Program-made: the position numbers and the translations under genes
Source: Gnetum montanum
Taxonomy: Eukaryota > Streptophyta > Gnetopsida > Gnetales > Gnetaceae
Assembly: GCA_015680685.1 (NCBI GenBank)
Contig: MNCI01038362.1
Location: 447,104-476,900, forward strand
Length of the DNA: 29,797 nucleotides
Direction of reading: 5' to 3'
Shown: positions 1-11,077 of the stretch, piece after piece
Numbering within the stretch: position 1 is the stretch's first letter
Layout of the letters: each line of letters begins with the position of its first letter
Notes under the pieces: model-generated
The model's database searches: none
What the model was told of the DNA's origin: nothing
The model's input: the letters and a program-made list of their open reading frames with translations, nothing else

Positions 1-1574
1 TCTTTTCTTTTCTTTACAGGCTTCTAGTTGATCTTCGAGGAGGGTCCAAGGCAGAAGCCAATGGCTCAAAATCATATCCTTGTGGGTCTTCTTGGCGACA
101 ACAAGAGCTTGTCACAGTGGTGCAGATGTGGGTGAACGATCTTTCTCTCTGCGATAGTACATAAAAGGTGGTATATGGTAGCAGGCTTTAAGAACTGCAG
201 TTGCTGCCTTGTGCAGATTGCAGTGGGTAGTCTCTTTCTCTTTCTCTCCCTCTCTCTTGGCGATCGCAGTCTTCCTGCCCAGTAGTGATACCATTGGCAG
301 TCATGGACCAACAGCATCAGTGGGATCAGGGAAAATTCAGTTCTTTTAATTATCTATTGTATTAAAGATAATTATTTAATTTAAATTCCAGATTTTTTTT
401 AGTTTATTATTTGCAAAAGGCCATGTATCCCTCTCCAGCTAAGACTATTCTCGAGTTTTTGTACCCATACAGGAGGCGCCCTAGGCAATAGTCTCCTAAA
501 ATGAGTTTTCTTTCTTGGTGTTGGTGTGACCAAGATTTATGCATCAACAACAAGCTAATCAGAAACAAAAGAGGAAAAAATACAAATATCATCCCTGACT
601 AATGTCCTCACAATCATGGGATTCCAATTTCGATTTCCAACATCTTTTTTATGATTTTTGGCTTAGTATTATTACTGTTTGATTTACTTCTTGCCTATAA
701 TTTATTTTATTCAAATTTTCAATTTGAAGTTATTATTTACTCAAAATGTTACATCTTGAAATTTATTTTAAACATTTTCCACATAAATTTTGTTGTGTAT
801 TTTATTTCTTTACTATTTTTATTTGTTGTTTTACTGGTAACAAAAGGAATTCCAGTTCAAATAAAAACTTGTTGTCCATCCATTGTTCCTTCTATTGCAA
901 TTGAATCACTGCCTCACAACTAGATTTCCTTAGCTATCCAATCCTGTTGTCATCCTCTATAGTGAACCCAAATGGGAAGCCTTTCACTTACCAACAAGCA
1001 TTCATTCACAATCTATCCATTTTTGTATTCAATTCTAGGAAAAGAACATTCTTAAAACATAAATTTCATGTACCTTTAATAAAAATAACACCAAATTCTA
1101 TCACCTTTGGAAAACACCCTAGAAAACTAAAAATCTCTCCATTCTTAGTACTGTCCATTTTCTCTATTCATCTTTGGCATTTTCTCTAGGGCACCTCTCA
1201 TATGGGTATGGAAACTTGAGAATAGTCTCAGTTGAAAGGGCAAAGTGGCATTTCATAAAATTTGACATTCAATATGCTAGTAAATTAAATGATTTTAATA
1301 TGTAATCAAAATAGCAATCCAAACAACTTTAACAAGAAAATAACTATTTGCTTTAAGCTGTTCACAAGGGTACTCATGAATTAATGAAATGTGAAATGAA
1401 AAGAAAAGCATAGAATAACTTGTACAAAGAACAAGTAGAGTTTTTAAAACAAACACAAGCTCTGTAAGCTTAGAAACAAGTGCAAATGAAAAAAATTTTG
1501 GTGCAGCCAGGTGTTTGCAAGAAGCACACTTCTTCTAACAAGCATGCAACCTCCAACTATTGAATCTACTTGCT
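1..1574. other. AT-rich intergenic DNA, no gene recognised
   Basis: No frame here gives a recognisable protein. A 28-nt pure pyrimidine tract lies at 231-258, of the kind seen in plant leaders and promoters. The first 20 bases (pyrimidines ending in CAG) look like a splice acceptor, and the next ~150 bases have an open + frame that I do not recognise, so an exon tail of a gene entering from the left cannot be excluded. From about 320 to 1570 the DNA is AT-rich with no coding signal. Confidence 0.5.
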
Positions 1575-1712
1575 GCTTTGCATCGAAGTGCCTTTGGGAT
1601 GCCACCAAATAGTTAAAAGAGCTTTGCATCGAAGTGCCTTTGGGATGCCACCAAATAGTTAAAAGAGCTTTGCATCGAAGTGCCTTTGGGATGCCACCAA
1701 ATAGTTAAAAGA
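1575..1712. repeat. 46-bp tandem repeat, three identical copies
   Basis: Three identical 46-bp units lie at 1575-1620, 1621-1666 and 1667-1712, each beginning GCTTTGCATCGAAG. The array ends exactly at the N at 1713. Perfect identity next to an assembly join suggests that some copies are a contig-overlap artefact; a recent true duplication is the alternative. Confidence 0.9.
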
Positions 1713-1713
1713 N

Positions 1714-2586
1714 TGAGTGGTGGCCGCCCAGCTAATGGCCCTTGGTGCCAGCATTACTCTTTGCAGCGCATGGGTATTAATTGTCATGGCCATTACGCAT
1801 GGGTGATGGCTCCTCATGTGCTAGACGAGTCCTTATAAGTTCCTCGGAGGCACACAGAGAGTGGCAAATTTTCAAGAAAGGCTAAGCTACAGTGGTGGAG
1901 AATTAAGAAGGCTAAAGCTATTTTGNAGGTAAGGACAGCATCCATCAAAGCTGCCCTCACTACCCACGTGCAACAATGGCAATTACCTCAACGTGAGAAT
2001 ACATAATGGCTGCATGAACCTGCTATAAGAACCAACAATGCATGACAAGCACATGCCATTGTGGCTGTTAATGAGAGTTTAATAATTCAAAACCTGAGAC
2101 CACTGGTGAAATCAGCATGAATCTCTATTGCTGTGCGGTTTTTTTTTTGTGGTAATTGCCAGCGGTTGCTGCACTGGACATTGGCGTCCAAGGCTGTTGA
2201 AGCATAAATCTCGGTTAAAACGTAGACCTAGATATGCGTAACTGACCTATTAACTGAAATCAGTTGAAGATTTGGAAATGGCAATTAAAGAGTTTCTGAC
2301 AATAACGTTCACGGTCACAATCCCTGTGTGATTTTCATGGCAAATATTGGGAGATTAATGGCAGGTAAATTGCTGTTTTCGTTTGGTCAAACGTTGCTGA
2401 AAATATCATGCACTTCTATCTACCAATTCATCTGGAGATTCTCCTTGTAAATATAACATAAAAATATATATAATGATCTGAGTGGATTACCAAATAAAAC
2501 GGAATGCTTTTTTTAAGATGTTTTTCTTTATATTCGTTGGGGTTATCCTGCTTTTTATCGTGATAAATTGCATGGTTAAAACTTAT
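1714..2586. other. intergenic DNA downstream of the receptor kinase, no gene seen
   Basis: This stretch contains a further single N at 1926. I see no conserved ORF, RNA gene or recognisable transposon. Composition is more balanced than the left flank up to about 2050, then AT-rich. It probably includes the 3' flank of the minus-strand kinase gene. Confidence 0.4.
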
Positions 2587-2661
2587 AGGATTTCTAATTG
2601 TCATGGGATTTAAAATTATTAATTAGGATTCCTAATTGTCATGGAATTTAAAATTATTAAT
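2587..2661. repeat. 38-bp imperfect tandem duplication
   Basis: Two copies, 2587-2624 and 2625-2661, both read AGGATT(T/C)CTAATTGTCATGG followed by (G/A)ATTTAAAATTATTAAT, with only a few mismatches. The pair lies about 100 bp past the stop codon of the minus-strand kinase gene, so it may fall in its 3' UTR. Confidence 0.75.
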
Positions 2662-2760
2662 CATGGCCCATCCCTAGGAGAGTTGGCATCAACATAGACC
2701 ATCTGCTAAGTGCTAAAGTAAACAAATCCACAAAACCCGAGGGCCTAGTGAGATACTTGT

Positions 2761-3200
2761 CTATGTGTCATCCATGCTTCTCATGGATATGTCAACATTG
2801 GAATCCTCCAATGTCTGAGGAAGTGACATTTCCAAATCATCGTCATCAACTGTAGAGGGCTTCCACGGCTCAACAAGAGATAATAAAACATTTACAGCAT
2901 GTCCCATGTATGGCCTCTGTTGTGGCTTGTATGGCCTCTGTTGTGGCTTATGTGCAGTGCAGTGGCCTGCCAATTCTGCAACCGTGCAAATGCTCTTGAA
3001 TGTTTCTTCAGTTACATCCATGTTCTGGTCCAGAACATTGATAAAGTTTTCCTTCTTCATGTGCATTCTGCTAAACCATGTTACAAGATGCATGCTTTCC
3101 TCGGACTGGGAATCGTCAACAGCCTTTCTTCCAGTGATGAGCTCCATAAGCACCACTCCATAGCTGAACACATCTACTTTTGTAGTCACTCTGCCTGTGA
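2761..3200 (-). CDS. TMK-like gene, exon 5 (kinase C-lobe and tail)
   Basis: This exon begins after the acceptor TTTCATGCAG and encodes residues 733-878. It holds [15 protein letters not shown] (subdomain IX), [16 protein letters not shown] and the subdomain XI Arg region, which is duplicated. The final LEMSLPQTL matches the family's C-terminal region, but the protein stops (TAG at 2763-2761) without the long Ser/Thr-rich tail of many TMKs. Intron 4 (3201-3702) has no gene. Confidence 0.92.
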
Positions 3201-6200
3201 CTGCATGAAACAAACATCAGGTAATAGAAAACATCCGACCACTGGAGAAGAATATAGATTTGAGACTAGCGTGGTTTAATTTTAACAGAACATATAAAAA
3301 ATATTCCGACAATTATAACTAAGACTTGCAGAAGAAGAATAAATGATCTATTGGGCATAATCGGTTGATTGATAATTACACATTGAAGAAACACTGCCTC
3401 CAACCATAGATGAAGTGTGAAAAAAATCATTCAAGTTTATGCATGATATTTAGTGGTTCCTAGGGTTTAAGCTTCTGCTAAAGGGATTGTTCATGTACTT
3501 CCTGCGTAATCATAGGATGTATCTGAAAAACCCATCCGAGAACGGTAGATAATGTGGGTTAAAACATTAGATTAAACCCTAATAGAACTCCAATATACTT
3601 CGCAAATTCAAAGCAGTGATGGTGAATTTCTTACATAGCGATGAAAATTCCAAAGCCAATTTATGGTCAAAGACAAATTTAAACTGTTCATAAAAACGTT
3701 ACATGCGTATTCCGGTGCAAGGTAACCAAACGTGCCCGCTAGTCTAGTATCCACAGAGAATTTCCCATCAGGAACAGCTCGAACCAGGCCAAAATCTGAA
3801 ACTTTGGCACTCATATCATCTCCCAGAAGTACATTGGATGGTTTAAGGTCCCTGTGAATAAAACTCTTTTGTGCAAGGCTATGCAGATATTCAACTCCTC
3901 TGGCAACATCCAAAGCAATTGCAAGCCTCTTGGTCCAATCCAGAGGCTTCAAATTCCTACTCTCCCATTCAAAAAGATGGTGGCTGAGGGGACCCTGTGA
4001 CATGCACTCAAAAACAATAAGCCTTTCATTACCCTCAGTGCAATAGCCCAAAAAAGCAACGAGATTCCTATGACGAACTTTGGTTAAAACAGCGATCTCA
4101 GCCTGAAATTCATTCAGTCCCTTGCTGCTCATCACTCCCGATTCCATCCTCTTTACAGCAATCTGTGTTCCATCATGCAACTCCCCCTTGTAGACCACTC
4201 CAAATCCACCACGGCCCAGTACATTCTGTTCACTGAAATTGTTTGTCGCTGTGCACAATACCTGAAGAAAATAAAACATTTACTGGTTAAGATTCAAGAA
4301 AACACAGCCATGTAATTAAGATTCAGAGGAAACTATTCATTAAAAAAAAAAAAAAACTGTCACTTGCATCCTATCGTATGTTCATTCCCGGTGGGTTGCA
4401 CTGACATTTCCTAAAATTAGGTAAAAGAAATGGTCGAAACAGAACTCTGTAATAGTTTTCCATGGTCTCGGTGTTCTCCACATGGACAAAGTAAATCACT
4501 TTAGGATTCAAACAAACATGGAACATCAATAGCTTAGCAACGGAATGAAAAGTTTATCAGGTAAAACCCTAATGGACCCAATATTCTACGGGAGACGAAA
4601 TCAAGGCAAAATTGAAGTGAAATACGTTGCAGGGAAAACCCCAGTACTTTAGCCTAAGTCTGAAAAATGCAGCAGGAACAGAATAAAAATTATGGTACTT
4701 AAAATTTTCCAAAAACAGGGAAAGGTCATATGAGTAGTAGGCATCCGAAACAAGAAAAACAAAGTTTTAGAATTTTGCAACCCATAACCTGGAATCTAGG
4801 ATCAGAAAATTTCTAACCTGCATGGAGAAAACCATGCTTCCGGCTTCTTTGGTGGTAGGCGGAGGATTGAACTCTGACGTATTTGGGCTCTGAACATGGC
4901 CAAATTTTCTGCGCATCTTCAAACAGCGGAAGCACCAGCACCCAATCAGTGCCAAACCCACAATCGCTCCTACCGCCCCACCAGCAATTGCAGCAACATG
5001 AGAAGATGATCCTGATGATGGCGGTGTTGATCCTCCCTTGCCTTCCGTTCGAAATCAATGCTCCATTGTCAGCCAGTTAACTCAAATTCAAGTTTCGGAT
5101 AAGTTCTTTGAAAAAAAAAACAGACTTAAATGGTAAGAGCGTCACTGCATTAAGAGACAAGTGATAGACCAGAACAGTTCCTACTGCACATGAATTCAAT
5201 TCAAACAAAAGTTATAATTAAAAACGATACACGAGCTTTGTAAACAGCTGTGGAATGATTGATTCAATGATAATGATATTAAAAATTGAACAAGCAGAAA
5301 GTAAAAAAATCAAAAATACACCACCTCTCGCATTCCGAGACCAACAAAAAAAACCAAATCTATTCACACGGGTGCATTCTCCTTCATCTCTCTATCTTCA
5401 AGACCGATGATAATTAATTAAATCTACAGAAAACCATCTCCATTTGCATGATGACACTACGGACACTTAACTAGTATGGTTCCACGTCGTAAGAAAGAAT
5501 TTCAGCGTCAATTTTATCATTACCTGGCGAATCGCTGCTGTTGGATGAACCTCCTGGTGGACCTGGTGTGGAAGGAGACCCAGAAGGCGTAGGAGCAACA
5601 TTTTTGCCAATATTGGGATTCCCAGTCACCAGCACCTGCACGGTACGAGCAAAGGGCGGTACCTTTCCCGATAAATTATTATTTCTGAGGTCCAGCTTCG
5701 TCAGCTTCTGCAATTTGGTGAGCTCAGTTGGAATCGTTCCTGTTAAATTATTATTGTTCAAGATAATGATGGACAACTTGCTGAAATTCGCCAATGCCGG
5801 GGATAATGTGCCACTTAGCTGCAGGCTGTTCATGTTCAGAACACTGATATCCCCATCCACAGAACAGGAAACGTACATCCAGGAATTGCAGGGATTGTTT
5901 CCCTTCCAATTCGAGGCAAGAACGTATGGGTAGCCCAGATCACTTGCAAACTGTAGCAGGGTATCCACGCGGCCATCACAGGGGCCAGGTTGCTGCAGAC
6001 AAAAGCTATTGGTGTTTACATCGCCCACCTCAGCAGCCACGGATTTCGCAAAAGAGGGATAGGGGCCTTGCAAGGCATTCACAAACAGTGAAACATTTGT
6101 AAGTGATGGAAGGTTCATTAAAGATTGTGGGAGTGGCCCTGTGAATTTGTTGTTGCTGAGCTTGATGTCTTTCAGAGAAACAAGTTTACTGAGATCTGGA

Positions 6201-7449
6201 ACGGCACCCGTGAAAGCGTTGTTGTGAAGCGAGACCTGTACCAAAGAAGTCATCTCTGCGATGACGTTTATGTTGCCGGAGAGTGTGCTCGTCTGACCGT
6301 TGAGCCACAGAACTGCCATGGTCGAGCTGGCAAAGCTCGGAGGAATGGAACCTGACAGATTGTTCAGGGCCAGAAAAAGCGTGTAGAGGTTGGGAAACTG
6401 GTCGCCGAAGAAACTGGGAATTGGGCCGGTTAGTCGCGTTGCTGTTGCAGTGAAATTTACAAGGCTCGAGGAGTCAGTAAGATCTTGAGGCACAGTCCAT
6501 GGCTCGAATGGATTGCTGTCTATCCCAATAACCTGCCAAAACACACCTTCTAGTAAAGAATACAATAATACAACGAAAATCCTTGTCCATTCTCATATTT
6601 AAAAATTTATTTTAAAAGAAACACCAATGGTAAATGCACTGAATTAAACACTTTTCTATCCTATAAATCCAGTATATGTTAGGCCAGTTATGTTTCCGCC
6701 ATTATCATAAATGAGTCAGAACCCATAAACAAGTTATACCTCATTGTGCAGGCAACCACTGTGTCTCAGTAAGAAATAGATTTTATACCCAAACGTGCAA
6801 AATTGGAGGAAAAGGGCAAACTTGAAAAACCAAAAAGAACCTATCCAGAACACAAAGCCAAAAGCAGATTTCAACACAAAGCCCAATAAAAAGAAAAACG
6901 TGAATTAAGGAAAAAAAGGAAACACCAAATAGCAAGCGCAGGGTCAAAACACGCAGAAAACCTGTTTTTTTACATACATTCCACTTGGACGAAGGAATTG
7001 CTGAAACCGAATTGCGTCCGTAACAAAGAACTTGAGTTGTTTACCTGCAGAGACGTTAAACCCTTGAAGAAATCATTGGGAATGGAGGAAAAATTGTTGT
7101 TGTTGACCGAAACGCTTTTAAGGCTGCTCATGCCGGCGAAGGTGGGCAGGGGCCCGGAGACGTTGTTGTTCTGGATGGAGAGGGAGGCGAGTTCGGAGAG
7201 CTGGTTGAAGTTGGAAGGTAGTGTACCATACAACGACTTGCTCTGAAAATCGATACCCACGACCCTGGTTCCCGCGCAGGTCACACCGTTCCAGGAGCAG
7301 GGATCAACCGATGGATCCCAACCCAGGGCCCTTTCCGCGCCGATAGCCTTGGCAAGAGCCTGTATCACCTTTCCGTCTCCGGGATCGATCGCACATCTCA
7401 CACTGCACAAAACGCGGAATAAAGCCAAAATTGCCAGCGACAGTCTCAT
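2761..7449 (-). CDS. TMK: TMK-family LRR receptor-like kinase (five exons)
   Basis: Exons 7449-7045, 6532-5524, 5041-4818, 4261-3703 and 3200-2761 join in phase through GT-AG introns into 878 residues. The order is signal peptide (about 1-20), a first LRR island, a Cys-bearing non-LRR island, a second LRR block, a Gly/Ser/Pro-rich juxtamembrane stretch, one membrane span (about 487-509) and a Ser/Thr kinase (about 561-840). Two LRR blocks split by a cysteine island are the TMK hallmark. The kinase keeps the Gly loop, Lys583, Glu601, HRDLKPSN (Asp684), DFG (Asp702) and APE-like LAPEY, so it should be active. TMK proteins sit in the plasma membrane and, in Arabidopsis, link extracellular auxin perception to growth responses. 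The ATG at 7449 is the first in-frame ATG and lies in an AAAATGAG context. Odd points: a 21-bp duplication in the kinase, and a tail shorter than in Arabidopsis TMK1, which has about 940 residues. The exact TMK paralogue is not resolved. Confidence 0.93.
2909..2950. repeat. 21-bp in-frame tandem duplication in the kinase exon
   Basis: Copies 2909-2929 and 2930-2950 differ only at their last base. On the minus strand each encodes KPQQRPY, giving residues 817-823 and 824-830. The unit carries the nearly invariant kinase subdomain XI arginine, which is therefore present twice (Arg821, Arg828). Confidence 0.95.
3703..4261 (-). CDS. TMK-like gene, exon 4 (kinase subdomains I-VIII)
   Basis: This exon encodes residues 547-732. 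It starts [10 protein letters not shown] and holds the Gly loop [12 protein letters not shown], catalytic Lys in IAVKRM, helix-C Glu in [25 protein letters not shown] and [11 protein letters not shown]. The donor is GCAT followed by GTAACG, phase 1. The junction codon with exon 5 becomes TTC (Phe733), where TMK proteins usually have Val, just after the APE motif. Confidence 0.92.
4818..5041 (-). CDS. TMK-like gene, exon 3 (transmembrane segment)
   Basis: This exon encodes residues 472-546: a Gly/Ser-rich stretch, an alanine/glycine-rich membrane span ([20 protein letters not shown]), then the basic stop-transfer run KMRRK and a cytoplasmic juxtamembrane stretch ending FSMQ. The donor is CAG followed by GTTAGA. 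The acceptor at 5042 was chosen because it keeps phase with exon 2; an alternative AG nine bases downstream would also keep phase and remove three residues. Intron 3 (4262-4817) shows no gene. Confidence 0.82.
5524..6532 (-). CDS. TMK-like gene, exon 2 (LRR, Cys island, LRR)
   Basis: The acceptor TTTTGGCAG precedes GTTATTGGG, phase 0, so the LRR reading frame runs straight on from exon 1. The exon encodes more LRRs, then the interrupting island with [13 protein letters not shown] and [11 protein letters not shown], then a second LRR set ([27 protein letters not shown]). It ends in a Pro/Ser/Gly-rich segment in phase 1. Intron 2 (5042-5523) holds no gene. Confidence 0.92.
7045..7449 (-). CDS. 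TMK-like gene, exon 1 (signal peptide, first LRRs)
   Basis: This exon encodes residues 1-135. It has a hydrophobic leader starting [10 protein letters not shown], an LRR N-terminal cap with the [10 protein letters not shown] motif, and the first LRRs ([18 protein letters not shown]). It ends in CTGCAG followed by GTAAAC, phase 0. Intron 1 (6533-7044, 512 bp) is AT-rich and shows no ORF. Confidence 0.92.
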
Positions 7450-9410
7450 TTTCTCAGCACCCAAGCTAAAAGAACAAACTTGATGCAGCAATGGCTACTT
7501 CAATGCTGGCAAAAAATGCAGCCGTCCAGCAATGAAAGATGAAATAGAAAAAGGGCTCACAGAACAGAATGCGTGTTCTTTTGGCCCTAAAGTGCAGAAT
7601 CTTTAGCAGAATCTGTGGCACCGTATGGCCTTTGAATTCAAAGAATATCGACAAACTTCTCCCTTTTAAGCACGTTACGTCGTTACCAGAACCAAAATCG
7701 CCAAGACGCGTTCCATTTTGAACCTTAAATCGCGGCAACACCAATGCGATCACCAAAACGTCCCTTTCAAACCTTTACAGTTCAAACACACCTTAGCAAC
7801 ACCAATATCACTCTGAATAAGCACAACCTAAAAGATTCCTTAAGAAAGAAAATAAAAAATTAGTAAGAATCATTTATTATAAGGATTTACTAAACACAAC
7901 ACTTCTTCCGAGTAACACCACTAGAATTAGCATAACCCAAGTAACATTGAACACCTTTCCAGGAAGAACAAACTAATGCATCTTTCTTCATTGTCCTGTT
8001 GGAAAGACATTGACATGGATCAACAGTAATATGTTTTACCTAAATTCTACAAGAGTTTGTGCATCTGTTTCAGGGACTGAGTTCGTAGAAACTGTCCCCG
8101 AGTTATTAGAAGCTACCACCACTGTTGCATCGGAAACATCATTGCTAATGAAGATGCAGAGCACTGTGAATATTGAAGCAGCGTCAAAAGCATGATAGCC
8201 ATCCATCTCCATTCACAGATCTTGGCAAACTTTACCTCTTATCTAGAAACCCAGATATTATCTGTATTTAAAGCACAGAAAGTGTGGCATGAATTAGAAC
8301 GCCGTTGATTTGGGGCAGGTAAATGAGCGATTGGATGTTGGAAGTCGTTGCAGAAATTTCAAAGTCATGCCATGCCAACAAGGTGTGATATGATGGCGGA
8401 AGGTTCCTGTTCCAATAGATGGGTTTGAAATGGCTGCAGAAAATTAGGTCTCAATTTTGTTGAAGAGTTGTATGAATTAAGTTAACAGTGAGTAGAGTGA
8501 GTTATTGAGTTTGTGATCATATAGACGAGGAAATCCTGCATAAACCAAACATTGTTGATGTGCATTAAGCAACAAACGTCTTTTCTAATGAAGTCAGTCA
8601 TGGATTCTTACATCTTTTCTTCCCAGGCAGGTTGATTCAAGGTCATTATTTTGATGGAAGTTTTCTAAAATTGCAGAATCACAGGCCTCCAACCAGGGGA
8701 AAATGACACCAGGACAACAAAGTGGACCCTCAATTTTGAGAAAAATGACACCAAGACAAAACCAGCTCAGGCTAGCTACATCCATGTTATGAACAAGGAA
8801 GTTGGTCTTCCAATGCCTTGACTTAGACATGGACACATGGGTTACTTTGCCATTCATGGGATCCAGTGCAGTCTTCCTGTCCAGAGAAATTATGAGCAAT
8901 GCAGAAAAGTCACCAAGAAGAGTCAATTCAACCGACATTTACATGGGATTTGTACTCAATTTTACAACAGACAAGTATCAATTTTATAAGAAACAAGTCA
9001 TGAATTTTAGCATTTTGAGCACGTTAATTCATGGTCAATGTGGTTTTGGAAGTCCTTGGAGGGTTTCAGAAAAGGGGCATCAATGATCTTTAAACATGAC
9101 ACTAAAGAAAACATGTCCGTTGCAAAAATTTCAAGCAATGCAAAGCCATTCCAGATTTAGCCTGTACAAATTGTACTTTTACACCCCACCTAGTATAGTT
9201 AGACACGGGGTACTTCACATTTGCAGGAACCAACCATGACTCCAAAAACTTTTGGTTAAAGCTATTAATGTTCAATGTGTTTGTGTATTTATTATGTACT
9301 GATTATCAAAAGATAGAACACTTAGAAAACTCCGATGAAACATGTGAACAAATAAAGTATCTAAATAAGTGGTATTTCTTAAATATGATTTGTTTTTTTT
9401 TAAATAACCA
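7450..9410. other. 5' flank of the kinase gene and intergenic DNA
   Basis: This stretch must hold the promoter and leader of the minus-strand kinase gene, but I cannot point to a convincing TATA box on that strand within 300 bp of the ATG. At 8074-8195 a short + frame follows a TTTCAG acceptor-like site and has a fairly coding-like composition; I do not recognise it. The rest gives only chance ORFs. Short phrases such as GCAGAAATTTCAA recur at about 8350, 9125 and 9411, hinting at old diverged repeats. Confidence 0.4.
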
Positions 9411-10743
9411 CTGCAGAAATGTCAAATTAAATCTATGGCAATTAGATTGCGCAAGGAAGAGGAAGCTTTGTACTTCAACATGCATAATTAGTAGAAAAGG
9501 ATTATCAATCTCTTCTATCCTCTGTAATCATAATTTTTAACACTTTTGTGGTGATCACTGCAGGAACCAAAAATGATATCCTTTAGAAACAATAGCACAT
9601 AATAAAAGAGAATATCAATTGCAACCATGGAACATTAAGCAAAACAATTAGTGATAATTATTGAAATTAAACTCAGAGGTTTAGTTTTCAAGGTCATTTT
9701 TCCAGACTGGAAAACAAATGACATTCAATGCAATATTGTCCCTGTACTTGGTTATAGATCAAATTTCAATGGCAGCAAGTTTTTTTCCCTCATCTCAGAT
9801 GGCAACGTATTGGTATTGGGAAAATATAGAAATGTCTTCTATTTTTGGATTTACATATCCCATCATTAATTGTGTCATAACGCTTAGCAACAAGGTACAC
9901 TGATTGATTGCACTAACAAAACTGGATTATTCCAAAGTTGAAATAATTAAATTAGATCTAAGAACTTGCATTACACATGATCTCCAAAAGGATAGCAAAA
10001 TTTTGAATGTGGATTTGTAATTTGTTCATTTATTCAAATATTCCCGTCAATGCTTGGAGCATCATGCAAAATCAATGCTAGAAAAACTCTGATAAAATCG
10101 TCATACCAGTAATGTAACTCTGATAAAATGCAAGAATGCAACATTAATGAAATGAAACGGCCATGTTATGTTATTTTGGTGCCAAAAAGGAACAAGTCAA
10201 TGTACAAAAATTGATGAAGGTAGAAAAATAAAAATGATTAGAATTGGATAGGCAATAAAATCCAGCCAAAAATACTAGAACTGAAACCAAAATTTTATTG
10301 TCTAACGATGGTGGATTGATTTTATACTCTACTCAAGATACTATGATAGTAATTTTTTTACATGATAAAACCTTCACAGCACCTTGCAGTGGTGGATTGA
10401 TGTGCAGATTGTCTGTGGAAGCATTGTTTGGTAAGAAAACCTTTGCAAAACTTCAGAAATATGTAAGAAGTCCCTCCACCTTGGAAGCTGAATGAAAGAT
10501 AGAATTTGATAGAGCATTGTTGAAAGAAGAAACCCCAACTTGCAATATGAAACATTGCAGTGTTATGGCAGATAGAAAGAAAAGATGTGTTTTCATGATA
10601 GCTAAAACAATTCTATCATCGTTAATCCATTCGTACCTGCCCACTCAACATTCATCGAATCTCATTTATTTTGCCAAAACTCTAAGAAACTATTTTTTCA
10701 TCAGACTCGTAAAAACTCACAGGGTTTTGAGTTTCATGCTCAC
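9411..10743 (+). repeat. dispersed repeat, copy A (interrupted by gypsy element 1)
   Basis: From CTGCAGAAATGTCAAATT onward this 1.3-kb segment matches 19421-20785 in the same orientation, at high identity by eye (roughly 90-95%) with small indels. Homology stops at 10743, directly before the LTR of element 1, whereas copy B continues with different DNA. I cannot assign the repeat to a transposon class, and it has no convincing ORF. Confidence 0.85.
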
Positions 10744-10872
10744 TGATGAGAGCGGTTACTTTAATAATTAGAGTGGTTATTATTAGAGCAGTTACTCTAA
10801 TTATTAGAGCTATTACTCTAATTATTAGAGTAGTTATTATTAGAGCGGTTATTCCCGGGTTACTCCTAGGCC

Positions 10873-10880
10873 TATAAATA
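10873..10880 (+). promoter_or_regulatory. TATA box of LTR 1
   Basis: TATAAATA is flanked by a 7-bp inverted repeat (CCTAGGC at 10865-10871, GCCTAGG at 10885-10891). The TATA is conserved in LTR 2 at 25748-25755; the flanking inverted repeat is not. Confidence 0.75.
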
Positions 10881-11071
10881 CAATGCCTAGGTGCATAATA
10901 GGGAGTAATTCAGAAGAATGAGTCAAAAAGAAGTTTTTTAGCAGTCAACTAGCGAAACTCTGGTAGTCTATTTGAAAGTTAGAGTATTTTCCAAGTGCCC
11001 GCGGTAGGAGGTCTAAGCGTGGACGAATCTCTATTCGAGCATTGTGTACTTGAGCACACCTTGTGTATGAC

Positions 11072-11077
11072 AATAAA
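11072..11077 (+). terminator. polyadenylation signal of LTR 1
   Basis: AATAAA lies about 200 bp past the TATA box, in a block shared with LTR 2 (25923-25928). It would mark the R region and 3' end of the element's transcript. Confidence 0.6.

Noticed and set aside
1575-1712. CRISPR-like array
   Set aside because: The units are directly adjacent with no spacers, only three in number, in plant nuclear DNA and next to an assembly N.
2899-3279. 126-codon + strand ORF over kinase exon 5
   Set aside because: It is the complement of a well-supported kinase exon and has no recognisable domain.
5541-5933. 130-codon + strand ORF over LRR exon 2
   Set aside because: It is antisense to conserved LRR coding sequence; a shadow frame.
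8594-8938. 114-codon minus strand ORF upstream of the kinase gene
   Set aside because: No motif or family resemblance, no splice context, and a composition expected of chance frames.
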